DNA from: Bolinopsis microptera
Taxonomy: Eukaryota; Ctenophora; Tentaculata; Lobata; Bolinopsidae
DNA: 64,000 bases
Direction of reading: 5' to 3'
Assembly: GCF_026151205.1 (NCBI RefSeq)
Contig: NC_087073.1
Span: 16,077,837-16,141,836, forward strand
Each line of letters starts with the position of its first letter. Position 1 is the stretch's first letter. The notes under the pieces were generated by a model. It searched no databases. It worked only from the letters and a program-made list of their open reading frames with translations, and had not been told where the DNA came from. Of the stretch, positions 11,671-23,300 are shown in pieces. Both the position numbers and the translations under genes were made by a program.

Positions 11671-14620
11671 TCACATACAGTCATATAAATAATGTTTAAG
11701 GGTACCTTTGAAACTGTCTACGTTGCGTAGTGATCGTATCTCCCAGGGAAGTGAGTTCCAAGCAGTTGGTGCGTAGTTGGTGAATCGACGTTGATCAATC
11801 TTACTATTTGTAGTTTTAGGAGTCTTTAGTCTGTAACAATCTCCTTCTACTTTTGATCTTGTACTAGCTATTGTCAATGGGTTTTCAATCACTACAAGAT
11901 TCTGTATGTAGGCCGGTGCAATCCCATGCACAGCTTTATAAGGCAGACTTTAAAGAAAATCCTTTGGTCAAGAGGAAGGATATGTGCTCTCTTGTAGTAG
12001 GGAAGTAGGTCTTCTGATCGGTCTTTGATATTGTAGATGAACCGTATGGCACCATTGAGGGTTGATCTTAGCTTGTTTAGTCGTGTCTTTGGTAAATTCA
12101 TGTAAAGAGAATTACAGTAGTCGAGCTTTGATATTACAAGCTGTGTTACCATCATGAGTTTCACTCCTTCATCCAGATAGCGCCCAATCGTCCTTAGATT
12201 CATCATTGTCCAGCTGCATTTCTGTTTGACACTATTAATTTGTCTTTCCATGGTAAGAGACTTATCAAACTTTACCCCAAGACTCTTCCAGCTGTCACCT
12301 TTACATTCAGTTGGAGTGATAGTTGTGTTTCCAACTGAATCGTCACCTCCATTTTGCAGTCTTTAAGAACTTTTGATTTGCCTAGGACAAGTAGTTCTGT
12401 CTTTGACTCATTGAGTTTCATAAAGTTTCCAACCATCCAATGCTTGATTTCCGAGAGACATCTATTTATCCGATCTTTGACATCTGCAAGTTCGCTTGGG
12501 AAGCTTGGATGAAAAGATATGTATAACTGAGAGTCATCCGCATATAGCTGGATGTCTAGTCCAAATTTGGCAGCAATATTCTGAAGGTCTTTAATGTAGA
12601 GTATAAACAAGATGGGCCCTAGTAGGGATCCTTGAGGGACTCCAAAGAGGAGTTCAAGAAGAGACGAGATAGTATCGCCAATCTTTACACAGAAATATCT
12701 GCTCTCAAGGTATGATCTCATCCATTGAAGGGCTTTCCCAGTTACACCATAATGCTTGAAAAGTTTCTCAAGGAGGATTTCGTGATCAATAGTGTCGAAA
12801 GCTGCACTGAGATCCAGGAGAACCACAGCCACGATGTTACCTGCTTGAATCTCCTTGTTTATGTCGTCAGTCATCCTGACAAGAAGGGTCTCACAGCTGT
12901 GCTGTGGGCGGTATCCAGACTGGACAGGGCAGTGAAGGTTGTTTGTGTCCAGATGGTCATTCAACTGGTTCAGTACAATTCTTTCCAGGAGCTTGGATAT
13001 AGCAGAAAGGTTCGATACTGGTCTATAGTTACTTAAACTGTCAACATCAGCGTTCTCTTTCTTAAGGGTTGGCTTAATAACCGCTTTCTTCATTTGAGAA
13101 GGAAATGATCCTGTCTCAGTAGACGTGTTTAGGATGTGCAGGAGTACAGGTGTTAGCTCATCCACACAGCTCTTCAGTAGGAATGAAGGAATGGGATCCA
13201 GACAGCAGAACTTGTTACTCATCATTTTAACCAGTTTTCTGAGGTCTTCAGCACTGATAGGGGAAAACGTGTGAAGAGTTGAAACATAATCAGGTTCACT
13301 TGAAAGAGCAAGTGTTTCCTCCGGGACATTTTTGGATGCATCCAATTCAATGTCTTTCCGTATTTTGTTAACTTTCTCAGCAAAGAAGTCTTTGAAATCC
13401 TCTGACAGTTTTACAGGGTCTTGATGTTTGGGGAGATCCTGTGTCTCGTTACCAAGAAGTCTGTTAAGCTTCTTGTAAAGGGCCTTTGAGTCTCCTGATG
13501 ATGCTCGAAGCGACTCTTTGTTATAAGAACATCTCTTCACAAACTCTAAACTAACAAATCTATCTCTGAGATCTATGTAGTCTTTCCTGGTACCCTTTCC
13601 TTTGCGCCATGCACGTTCGGCTGCTCTCCTCTTTTGACGTAGCAAACTAAGGTCTAAGTCAAGCCACGGCATGGGTTTCTTCCGAAATTTCTTCTTTATA
13701 ACAGGACAGTGCTTATCCATGAGTTGAGTAAGGACAGAGTTATACAGTGAAGTCGCTTCTTCAGCAGTTAAAATTGGATCAATAGTTGACAGGTTGGAAT
13801 TCCTTAGATCATCCTTAAAAATTTCAATGTCTATGGATTTGAAATTTCTGTAGCTCAGAAATTTGCCATTATCATTCTTACTAAGTCGAGTGTCAACATC
13901 GAAGAGTACTAGAAAATGGTCTGAGGAAGTTCTTGACTGAACAATGTTAAAATTGCTAATCTACTGGGTAGAGATCACTAGGTCCAGGGTACCGCCCTGA
14001 TTATGAGTTGGGACTATTGGAACATGTTGTCGGAGGTTGTACTGAGCTAGCAAGTCCAGAAACTTCTTTGGATAGTGTTCATCGGGTCTTTCAACATGAA
14101 AATTGAAATCCCCAGTCAAGAGAGGGTTTCCTGGCTTTGCACACAGTATTTTAAGGTATTCTTCAAACTCCTTTAGGAAGTCACATTCTGTGTACCTTGC
14201 TTTCTTTGTGTAGGGGGGTCGGTAGATGTTTACTAGTCTCAGCAACTCTGATTCAGCACTCAGAAGTGATTCCATCACTTGAAATGACTTAAACTTGGTC
14301 ACTTTGGTATTAGGCTTCAGTTCAATCGAACTTCTGTAAACCATTGCTATACCACCTCCACTGCGGTGTTTTCTAGGATCAGAAAGTATGCTCCAGCCAC
14401 TATCTTTTATCTCAGTGAGTTTTGCTTTGTCGCCATCTCGAAGAAATGTTTCTTGCATAAAACAAATGTCACAGTCTGTTTCCCACAAATGTTCTAAAAC
14501 ACCAACAGTCTTGTTTAAAAGAGATCGGACATTGAAAGTTCCACATCTCAACTTCTTCCTAGTCTCATCTTTTGGTCCTTGACCCTTTGGCGATAGGCGT
14601 TTTTTGTCTGCTCCGTGCAT
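11671..14620 (-). pseudogene. LINE ORF2: endonuclease-reverse transcriptase, one stop and two frameshifts
   Basis: The endonuclease lies at 14590-13964, with FNVRSLL, the QET catalytic glutamate, GDFNFH and a terminal TLDLVIS. An in-frame TAG at 13961-13963 interrupts it, after which the same frame continues without a break into the linker and reverse transcriptase (to 12272). The RT shows NYRPVSNLS, LLDLSAAFDTIDHE, GVPQGSLLGP and the catalytic YADDSQLY. A single-base shift near 12335 moves the frame to 12251-11892 (thumb region, LDYCNSLY), and another near 11940 moves it to 11931-11671, which carries HGIAPAYI and the APTAWNSLP C-terminal box. The sequence is otherwise well preserved, so the element is a fairly young dead copy, or some of the indels are assembly errors. 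Confidence 0.92.
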
Positions 14621-15780
14621 CCTGCAGTTCTAGACATGACTCGTTCTTTTTCTCTAATAAAGAATGGACAAAGATTATCAGCAGCTTTATGCGTCTTTGC
14701 AGCATTTTTCTCTGTGGCACTTTTACTATTAAAGCAGTTAGAACACTTTATCCGATCAGTCCTATTTTTTATCCTGTTTTCACAGTCTTTAGAAGTATGT
14801 GCTCCAGCACAGTAGAAACATGTAGGAGAGGCATCTTTTAGCTTGCAGTACTGTGACTTTGCCATATGGCCAAATTGCTGGCAGTGGTAACATTGTACTA
14901 CATGGAGTCGGTCATATACACGATGTCTTTGTAGGCCCAGGTATATATAGTCACCACATTTTCTGATGACTTCTCTAGCCTCTATGGGCAGTTGAATGAC
15001 AGCAAATTTTTCTTTGATATCATAGTAGACTACTTTGACATTAGCATCCTTCATACCTGTGTTCTTTTCCAATAGTTCATCAAGGATCTTTTCTTTGGTG
15101 TCAAAATCAAGGTGAATGTCAGATATTGTTAGTTTGGGATCTAACTTCTTTGGTTCTACTGACTTTGAATTGACTTTAACTGACTTACACTTTTGTGTCA
15201 GCGCTCTTTCCGCTTCTTTCATGTCATCTTCAGTAGTAAAACTCAGCACTGTTGTACCATTACTTACCCGTTCATCTTTAACTCGGACACCTTTAAGAGA
15301 GTTCTTCACGTCCTTACGATAAACTTCGGTCCATTCATGGTTAGTGATAGTAGTCTCTGTATCATCCTCGTTCACTGGTGACTTGGCTATAGTAATCGTG
15401 TGCCTTGCTGGCAGGGGCTTCTCTATTGGGAGGTTAGCTTGCAGGGATTCCGCAGGGGAAATGGCAGCCACTGAAATAGCTTCTTTCAGAAGATTAGGTA
15501 GGACTTCACTCAATTGTCTCTTAATTATGTTTTCTAGAGTTTGGCTGTCCTGTTCCGGAAGGGGGACAAGTGAGGTCTTTGCTAGATCAATAGCTCTGGT
15601 TGCAATGATGTATAGTTCTTTACAAACCTTGAAAATATGTTCTTTGTTGTTGCTGGTGGGTATATCTGTTAAAATCTTTGCTTCGTGGATTGTTTTCTTA
15701 CCTTGAAAGGACTTTTCGTTGATTAGGTCGAGCTCTTCTTCCAGTTTCTTCAAGTCATCCATATCTGCTAATGAAATCAA
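14548..15780 (-). CDS. LINE ORF1: zinc-knuckle RNA-binding (Gag-like) protein, 410 aa
   Basis: An N-terminal acidic helical region (LEEELDLI, about residues 1-60) is likely to oligomerise. A middle segment of about 130-270 resembles an RRM-like fold (GVRVKDER, VEPKKLDPK). Three cysteine-histidine knuckles follow at about 295-385: CYHCQQFGHMAKSQYC, CFYCAGAHTSKDC, and CSNC followed by a longer spacing to H and C. Proteins of this plan coat LINE RNA and act as chaperones during target-primed reverse transcription. The reading frame is uninterrupted, unlike ORF2. Its last 73 bp overlap the start of ORF2. Confidence 0.85.
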   Translation of the reverse strand: MISLADMDDLKKLEEELDLINEKSFQGKKTIHEAKILTDIPTSNNKEHIFKVCKELYIIATRAIDLAKTSLVPLPEQDSQTLENIIKRQLSEVLPNLLKEAISVAAISPAESLQANLPIEKPLPARHTITIAKSPVNEDDTETTITNHEWTEVYRKDVKNSLKGVRVKDERVSNGTTVLSFTTEDDMKEAERALTQKCKSVKVNSKSVEPKKLDPKLTISDIHLDFDTKEKILDELLEKNTGMKDANVKVVYYDIKEKFAVIQLPIEAREVIRKCGDYIYLGLQRHRVYDRLHVVQCYHCQQFGHMAKSQYCKLKDASPTCFYCAGAHTSKDCENRIKNRTDRIKCSNCFNSKSATEKNAAKTHKAADNLCPFFIREKERVMSRTAGCTEQTKNAYRQRVKDQKMRLGRS

Positions 15781-16014
15781 GGTCCTATACCCAAGATAAG
15801 CTGTAAGTTTTTAGAAAAACTTAAACAGCTACAGTAACGTAGATCTGGGTGTGTATGATAACAACTTAACAATAGAAACCTCAAATTATTTGTTATATAG
15901 TAGTGTTGAAAGTATTAAAAAACATCAATATAATATGTACTATGAAAAATCTTGCAAACCGCCACAGTTGAATGTCTTACTAAAAAAGGATAACAAACGA
16001 ATAATTCACTTCAG

Positions 16015-17615
16015 AAACTCTGTCTGGTAGTTACGGGCCCGAACATGGGTGGCAAGTCCACTCTGATGAGACAAGTTGGTCTCCTGGTGATCCTGGCTCA
16101 GATGGGGTGTCGTGTTCCCGCTGCCAGCATGTCATTTTCTCCTGTTGACAGAATATTCACCAGACTGGGCGCTTCCGATAATATCGTCAGAGGTTAGTGT
16201 TCTTAGTGAGAGGTTAGTGTTCTTATTGAGAGGTTAGTGTTCTTAGTGAGAGGTTAGTGTTCTTAGTGAGAGGTTAGTGTTCTTAGGGAGAGGTTAGTGT
16301 TCTTAGTGAGAGGTTAGTGTTCTTAGTATAGTTTTTTATAGTGGAAGGTTATGTTTTGAGTTTTATATAGTTTTTATAGTGTTATATAAGAAAATTTCAT
16401 TAGCTGTTGGAACTTTCAAGTATCACACTTCACTATTTAACAAGAGGCATTTATTTTATTTACTTCATTTCACTTCGTCTCGGCGAAGATAACCTCACAT
16501 GAGTTTCTTATTTGATGTATTGATTGCTTGGCTTTGTTTATTGATTCTCTATAAATATTAAAATTAAATAGTTCCGCTTTCAAAGATTTTAGTTTATCTG
16601 TATTTTATTCATTTAACTTCGTCTCGGCAAAGATAACGTCACATGAGTTTCTTATTTGAAGTGTTGATTGTTCGACCTATTAATTGATTATCAATAAAGA
16701 GTTTCGCTTCAGGGGAGAGCACATTCTTCGTTGAGTTATCGGAAACAAGTACAATCCTAACCCACGCTTCAAGACATTCTTTAGTGCTCCTGGATGAGCT
16801 GGGTATGGATATCATACAATCCTCTAGACATTACGTTTACAGCATGACGATTAAATCAGAAATAATAATACTATTTGCTGGTTATTTAAACATTATTCAA
16901 CCCATCAAATAAGCTTCTAGCTGCACCCTCTTACCTGCTTGATCTTACACAGGTCGAGGAACTGCTACATACGATGGAACAGCAATAGCGGGGAGTGTTA
17001 TTGAGAATATCAGTCAGGAAATCCAGAGCAGAACCCTCTTTTCTACTCACTATCACAGGTTATTATATCTGCTTGGTTTGTAAGGTTCGCCGTTTGTTAT
17101 ATCTCTTATTTCGAGTGATGTTAAAATGTATAACAAATAAGAAGCCTCCGGTAATATTGTGGTAATGTACAGGTTGGTAGATGAGCTGGGAGAGAAAGGT
17201 GAGGTGACGTTAGGTCACATGAGCTGTATGAACAACAGTGAGGAGGACGAACAGGACATCACATTCCTTTACAAACTCTCTCCGGGTATTTATATCTAGA
17301 TACAAAACTTTCTATTCATCTGTTCTTAGTCTACTAATAATAAATAGTATAATTTACCTTACAGATTAATTTCAAACGGTTATTTATTCATGATTACTAA
17401 GCTCTCTTGCTCGCCCAGGGTCTTGTCCGAAGAGTTTTGGATTTAACGCCGCCCGACTCGCTGGAATTCCGGAACCAGTCATTACGGATGCTCTCAAGAT
17501 CTCCACTCAGTTTGAGAGACTGTCAGATAGGTTCCACATCTTTGGGAAGCTGCTCAAACCTATATCAGATCTAGATCAATTGTGCTCGAGATTGGAAACT
17601 GTTCTTTCCTCTTAA
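16015..17615 (+). CDS. MSH6: MutS homologue 6, C-terminal ATPase half (five exons)
   Basis: Exons 16015-16192, 16713-16802, 16953-17058, 17173-17285 and 17419-17615 join in frame to 227 residues and a TAA stop. All junctions use GT..AG. The product starts at the strand before the P-loop ([16 protein letters not shown], Walker A), continues with FFVELSETS, the Walker B LLDELGRGT, the FSTHYHR switch histidine and a helical C-terminus ([14 protein letters not shown]). MSH6 pairs with MSH2 in MutS-alpha to recognise base mismatches and short loops in the nucleus, and this part is the ATP-dependent clamp. The match is much closer to MSH6 than to MSH2 or MSH3 ([21 protein letters not shown]). The mismatch-binding, connector and lever exons expected upstream are not found in the window; the LINE, the secreted protein gene and the GPCR occupy that space. 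Confidence 0.9.
16191..16327 (+). repeat. 20-bp tandem repeat, 7 copies, seeded on an MSH6 splice donor
   Basis: The unit AGGTTAGTGTTCTTAGTGAG begins with the last two bases of MSH6 exon 16015-16192 and its donor (AG|GTTAGT). Every copy therefore repeats an apparent donor site. Copies differ by single bases (ATTGAG, AGGGAG). Confidence 0.95.
16452..16700 (+). repeat. Direct duplication within the MSH6 intron
   Basis: A block of about 80 bp containing ACTTCGTCTCGG, AAGATAAC, CACATGAGTTTCTTATTTGA and TTGATTG occurs at about 16452-16535 and again at about 16601-16690 with minor differences. The second copy ends just before the acceptor of the next exon. Confidence 0.8.
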
Positions 17616-18227
17616 ACTATTGCAGCAAATTTCAGAACTCTACTTTTTAAAGATTTGAATTTCTTGCACTTCATACCACTATCATGTATTTTACGATTTT
17701 TATTTATCATTATAAATTATATTTTATTGAGTTTAAGCTCGATTCACTTTTTAGTACTCAGTTTTTTACAAATGGCTAAAAAATTACGATGGCAACGATA
17801 CATTTTTTATTTGGAATTTAAGTGTTTAGATCACTAGTTGAATCTTGTATCAACGATCATGGATCAACATTTCATAAAAGTATTAGTTTGTCAACTTGAT
17901 TAGATTTTTGCATTTAGAATTTTTTAAAAGTGGACTTTATTCGGCGATAAGTAAACTACATGATGTTTTAACCTATCAAAATTTGTATTAAACTAAATTC
18001 AGTTGGTCGCCACGCCATTTTATAACAGTGAACAGTAAATTAATAATTCATTTGTATGTTGTAATATTAATATTCTTAATCATAATTGATCGATATGTTT
18101 AACTTTAAGAGAAAAGGTAATTTCATTTCTCCAAACTAAACTTGAGCAGCCTAGACAGTAGAAGTTTAAGTAGAAGCAAGCATTATGTAAGCATGATGAA
18201 ACAAAATATCAAAGGTATTTACCCCAC
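17616..18227. other. MSH6 3' flank, no further gene recognised
   Basis: The stretch is AT-rich, probably 3' UTR in its first part. There is no AATAAA close to the stop. A 60-codon ORF at 17655-17837 is unsupported. Confidence 0.45.
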
Positions 18228-18413
18228 TCCTACAGTTGCACCATATGCACGGTCCACAATATTGCAGGTGCATTGTGGTGGTGCAATCTAAATAGCATGT
18301 TCTACTGCATTGGAGGACTTCACCGCGCAAACTAGCATTCTTGCTTCGCATCATCGATCGTTGCTCTGCTTCGCAGAGCAACGATCTCGACGGATTGACA
18401 TCGTCAATCAAGT
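18228..18413 (+). repeat. Dispersed repeat, copy 1 (second copy at 19100-19245)
   Basis: The two blocks share GGAGGACTTC, CCGCGCAAACTAGCATTC, TTGCTTCGCAGAGCAACGAT and the palindromic end ATTGACATCGTCAAT. Antisense, both can be read as IDDVNPSRSLLCEA, but this peptide has no further context, so I take it as repeat sequence. Copy 1 also has a small local hairpin around GCTCTGCTTCGCAGAGC. Confidence 0.8.
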
Positions 18414-18560
18414 TCTACAAAGCGGTAGAAATTAATGATTTAAAGCCCCGTGTTAAATTGACGGCTGAAATAATAAAATTCTCATGACTCCAACGCAAAT
18501 CGCAATTATAGGTTTGTGTATCTTACTATATTAATATATTAATATAAACAATAAACTTAA

Positions 18561-18823
18561 AGCGAGACGATCTATATATATCTATATGTTTAATCCTGTA
18601 TATATATCCGTACCATTTTATACTGACACCACGGCATCAACTTTAACACGACTTTCCGCAAAAAACCGTAAAATATATACAACTTAAACTTTTTTGACTG
18701 GTTCAAATGCTTTATTAATGGCCTTAGAATCAGCATGAAAAAAAAAAAAAAAATAGAAAATTGGCCAAGAAATAAGAATTTTAGTGCCCAAAATTTGGAC
18801 CCCAAGTGGTGTCAAACTTGAGC
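18561..18823 (-). repeat. Dispersed repeat family R1, copy 1
   Basis: The reverse complement matches 38674-38980 over almost its whole length (GACACCACTTGGG, GGTCCAAATTTTGGGC, TTGGCCAATTTTT, CATGCTGATT, GATGCCGTGGTGTCAGT and AGACGAT near the end) and 42783-42945 in part. An A run at 18738-18753 interrupts this copy. Confidence 0.85.
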
Positions 18824-19049
18824 TTGACTAACCCTGAACCCAGCGCGCACTACTTTGTACTTGTGGCACTTGCCTCGGGCTAAAATTCGGAAAGAAATGT
18901 GCTTTCGGTGGAAATTCAATTATAACTTCCGCTATGATTACAGATAACATTTACATAGGCCATATTTTTTCTCATTAAGGCGGCCCCTATGATCGACCCA
19001 GGCCTCAACCCGGCCGTTGCGTAATCAGTAGTAATCAGTAATAATGTTA

Positions 19050-19245
19050 ATTAAATTGACGATGTCAATTCTTCGCAGCTCGGCGAGGCCCAGTAACGCA
19101 TCTCGCCGATCTTACAAAGTGCTTTCGCGCTACTACAAGTACAAGCAGCATGCACTTGGAGGACTTCGCCGCTTCGACGCGCCGCGCAAACTAGCATTCC
19201 TGCTTCGCAGAGCAACGATCTCGACGGATTGACATCGTCAATCAA
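19050..19245 (+). repeat. Dispersed repeat, copy 2, bounded by inverted 15-mers
   Basis: The left edge (19056-19070) is ATTGACGATGTCAAT and the right edge (about 19227-19241) its reverse complement ATTGACATCGTCAAT, each itself almost palindromic. The interior matches the repeat at 18228-18413. This layout suggests a short non-autonomous element. Confidence 0.7.
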
Positions 19246-20342
19246 AGCATGCACTAAACTGTACTGCACTGATTTGAATTTGTATCTATTCTTCGTTTGG
19301 TAGCTAGTTCTAGTTAGTACGACGGTATGTCTAACGTCATATGTGTAATCAGTAATTGTATCATTCAAATTTATTTTTAAAGCGCGCGCGCATGTTTGCA
19401 TGCACGTCAAAATTTAATTAAAAGATCGAGCGTGTAAACGCGCGGTAGTGTACATAACATTTGGTGTTTGGAGTTTATGTTATGGTCGACAAAGCGTTCG
19501 CGTTATAGCAGTTTGAATTTGTAGTTACACGCGTTCGCATGATTATATATTTGAAATCGTCAAATCTAATTACTTAAACCCTAATTTTGCATTAATATCT
19601 GACCCTTGTCTGAAAGTCGTAGGTACGCAATTTTGAGCTTGCATTGTTCACACTACACCATACAGAAGTAGTAAAAGGAATCATGTTCACTCCCTCTTTC
19701 TTACAGTTTATCGTCACCATTTCGTTTATATCATAATGGTCAGACTTTATTAGTTTCTAACCCACTATTGTGTCAAGACTCAAGTTAATTCAATAATTAT
19801 TATATAATTTATTTGATCGTATGCAGTTCCCACGACAGTATGACTATGAAGGGAGCGAAGCCAGGGTAGGCCGTTGGGACTTGGGTTCTGTGATACTTTT
19901 CCTTTGAACCTCCCATACAGTAATAAATTCACTTCGAGTCTAATAAAATGTTAATGTAGCTCATTGAGTACAGATTCTGTCTACAGTGAACCACTTAAAT
20001 CCTGATCAATTTATGCATTCGTACCTTTAAAATGTAAAGTTACTATATTTTACCATATTTCAGCATTATATTAATAATAATAGGTTTTGTACGGATTCAA
20101 AATGGTCCGAAGATTGAAGCATTACGATATTATTGCAATTGTCCGCTTCTAGTTCTTTTTTAAGATTCTAACAGTCAGATCAAAGTTCAAACACAAACGG
20201 TAAAGCTAATAAATTATGTATCTTTTTAATTTTCTCTTCAGGTTCATGATCAGCCAAAAACACAAGATTTTATAATACCGAATTGAAGGTAATCACCAAT
20301 AACCAAAAGAATCGACGTGACTACAATAAAATGACATAATGA
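19246..20342. other. Intergenic, no gene recognised; probable promoter region of the coiled-coil gene
   Basis: No supported ORF. The last few hundred bases precede the ATG of the coiled-coil gene and should hold its promoter and 5' UTR, but I see no convincing core promoter motif. Confidence 0.4.
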
Positions 20343-23300
20343 ATGGATCTGGCTCAAATAGCTCACTCAATGATTGCTTGGAGACGTGAGTTTTAAGTTG
20401 TTCGTTGTGAACTTTCAAAGATGACGTGCTTTATGAACTTTTAGAATTTTCAAACCTTTCCCTTAAAAAACCCGCTCATTATGTCATCTGCATCAGGGCA
20501 GTATGGTATAAGATCGAAGATGCTAAGAGGGGTCGGGGTTTCGATGACATAGCGATCGACTATGAAATATTAACTAGCCGTGTGGAAGTCTTGCAAAACG
20601 ATTGCGATGATGAAACGCTCATCACCAGCAAGGTATATAAATATTTGTATAGCTTCCAAAAATCAAATGCAGATATTTATCACGGAATTCAACTAAATTC
20701 TTATGTAATATGTTTCACTGCGTACAACTACAGTGTACACACTTGTGTTGTATCTCGCATTCTTATCTCTCATTCTATCTCTCAGTCTAATTTTGATTAT
20801 ACTTCTCATTCTACAGATTATTCCAATATCATAATTACTATTCGCATTCATACTAGCTGTTAACTGACCTCTTCAACTCCTGAACAGGCTCAAGAAGGAA
20901 TGAAAATGTGTACAGAACTGTCAAACGATTTAGAAAAATCAGCTGGAAGGGGAACAGATTTACTACGCGGACTAGAGGACCTCATTGAGGATTTACTCTT
21001 CAGATTAGGTTTTTCTCCTAGATTTTTAAATTGCAAGTAAATAATTCTGTAATTAATGCATTATATATTATAGGAAAACTCCTCTTCAGTGAAAATGCAT
21101 GTGACTGTATTTCGGATGTTTAAACGTTAAAAAATTTCAAATTATCTCCCCTTGTAGAGACGATACATCACTCTGGGCCTGGAGCAGAGGAGGAAACTGA
21201 GGAGGTGGAGGAGGAAGAGGAGGAGCCCTTCGATGAGGAAGATGCCAACTCTGTATGTTAACTCTTGTGAATGTGATGTACTCAATCTCATCTCCGCTTC
21301 AAGAAATCGAAATCTTTACGCACCAAAACCGAATTTGTGTAATCAAATACTTTTACAGTCTTAAATGTAATTTCTTTATGATTATCGCCATTGTTGCAGT
21401 AACTCAGAAAATCATGCTTTAGGAGATATTGGCGCTCCTGAAAGAGAGGGCTAAAGTTAAGTCCACTGTCGAACGTAACATCTTTTCCTGTAATGCTAAA
21501 CTCAGGTAACATTAACAACAGGATTGCCCCCTTTTAAATGTCACTAATGAAAAGATAACGTTTTTTTACAAACTGAAAACATACAACCTATCAATTACAT
21601 GTTTGAAGAACCCTCTCCTGATACCATAATATTTCAGCAACATAAAGAAGGAAATCTCAGAACTGGTAAACAGCAACCCCCGAAACCGACGTATGAGTAA
21701 ACAGTTCAAAGCCCTTAATTTCGCTGGGATGAGTATGGGAATCGGAGCCCGTAAAGAACCTCGGCCGGTAAGGCTAATGAACGTCTTTCATAAACTTTCT
21801 AAATAAGTAAATCAACGAAGTATGGCCGTAGGTGATACATTGAAGTAGCCTAAGCTAATAGATTATAGCACCAAGAACAGTGCGATTTGCTGATTTGCGT
21901 ATTTGGTATTGTTTTTAGCATATATTTACAATATATTTAGTTTTTTACTTTTCAGTTTTCATCGTTTTTCAAAACACTGATTCGCGGATAATTTGAAATT
22001 TGGAGACGTAGTGCACATTTATATGTTACTTGATTTTTTCTCATTTCTTCAAATTAATGTAATCTCCAGAGTATCATTGTTAAAACCCAAGAAGAACCGG
22101 AACAGTTCAACCCTGCAGCCTTGGATGTCAATTCTACAGTTCAAGCTGTTTTGAAATTCATAAACGATCAGGATTTTCTTCCAGAAGAGGCGAACCCTGC
22201 AATAGCAAAGTATTTTTTTTGCTGCTATGTAGTCTATTGTGATGTGACGTCTTAGTAATATATTATATTAGTAATTTGACCAAAACCCATAATCATGGGT
22301 AGAGTGGACCGCTGCCAGTGTCTCTCTTTCCCAAACAAAAGGAAATGATATTAATTTGATTGACCGTTCTCAAATGTAAAATGATACCGAGAATTAAATC
22401 GGTCGCTCACTTTTCCCATTCATTCACGGCTTACAATTAATCACATGCTGTAAAAATTCCTTTGGGTTGCGTTCGGGTCGATATACCTAGTATTTCGGGA
22501 TAAGGGTGGTACTGGTAGTTAGTGAATTAGCTGAAGTTTATTGAATCTTTATTGCTGAGTACAGCTGCCTTCGGGTAGTTCTTCTTAATCTATTACAATT
22601 GTAAATTAATGGGAAAAGCGAGCGACCGATTTCATTCTCGGTATCATTTTGCATTTGAGAACGGTCAATCAAATTAATATCATTTCCTTTTGTTTGGGAA
22701 AGAGAGACACTGGCAGCGGTCCACTCTACCCATGATTATGGGTTTTGGTCAAATATCATCTCTTTTTGATTATAATGTCAGGGTACTTTATAAAGTCGAA
22801 ATATAAACTGATGTCTTCATTATTAAGGAGGAGTTTCAACGATTTCGAAATTTTTCCTTTAAAAACATTTCCTTGTGTTTAAGTAAGCATATTGGTCTAT
22901 CACTGACTGAACATAAAACATTATAATCATTCAAGTTGCCATTAAATTCATATATAATGACATTGAACTGTCGTGGTAAAGCAGAATTTGTTCGAAATCA
23001 CGAATGAGCAAAATTCTCACCGTTCGCACGTGCAAACCTTGAGCGGACGTTGCGTGCGCATCCAATACTGAATCACCGTAAATTTTTGCATAGTGGTATT
23101 TTATATATAGTTTGATAAGCGTGCAAAGTTTCAAAAGATTTCAAATAGAACTTGGATCACAACGGGACTCCAAAGTTGATAAAAATCGTGAAAACACCAA
23201 TTTTCAGTGATTTTAGCAATTTTTAATCAATTTGGGCGTGTCCTCACGTGTGCAACTTTTCGATTTTCAACTTTAAAACTAGCCTAATGCACAATTTATA

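Larger units (their letters stand above)
11283..15780 (-). mobile_element. CR1/L2-type non-LTR retrotransposon (LINE), decayed
   Basis: The element runs right to left: ORF1, ORF2 (APE endonuclease plus reverse transcriptase), a 3' UTR of about 390 bp (11283-11670), and a terminal microsatellite at 11283-11303 that reads (ATTTC)n in the sense direction. A short tandem repeat instead of poly-A at the 3' end is characteristic of the CR1/L2 group. ORF1 and ORF2 overlap by 73 bp in different frames. The 5' end is not sharply defined and may extend 50-100 bp beyond 15780. The element lies just upstream of the first MSH6 exon in the window and in the opposite orientation. Confidence 0.92.

Noticed and set aside
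12725-15706. Plus-strand ORFs over the LINE
   Set aside because: They are antisense to ORF1 and ORF2, with no domain features.
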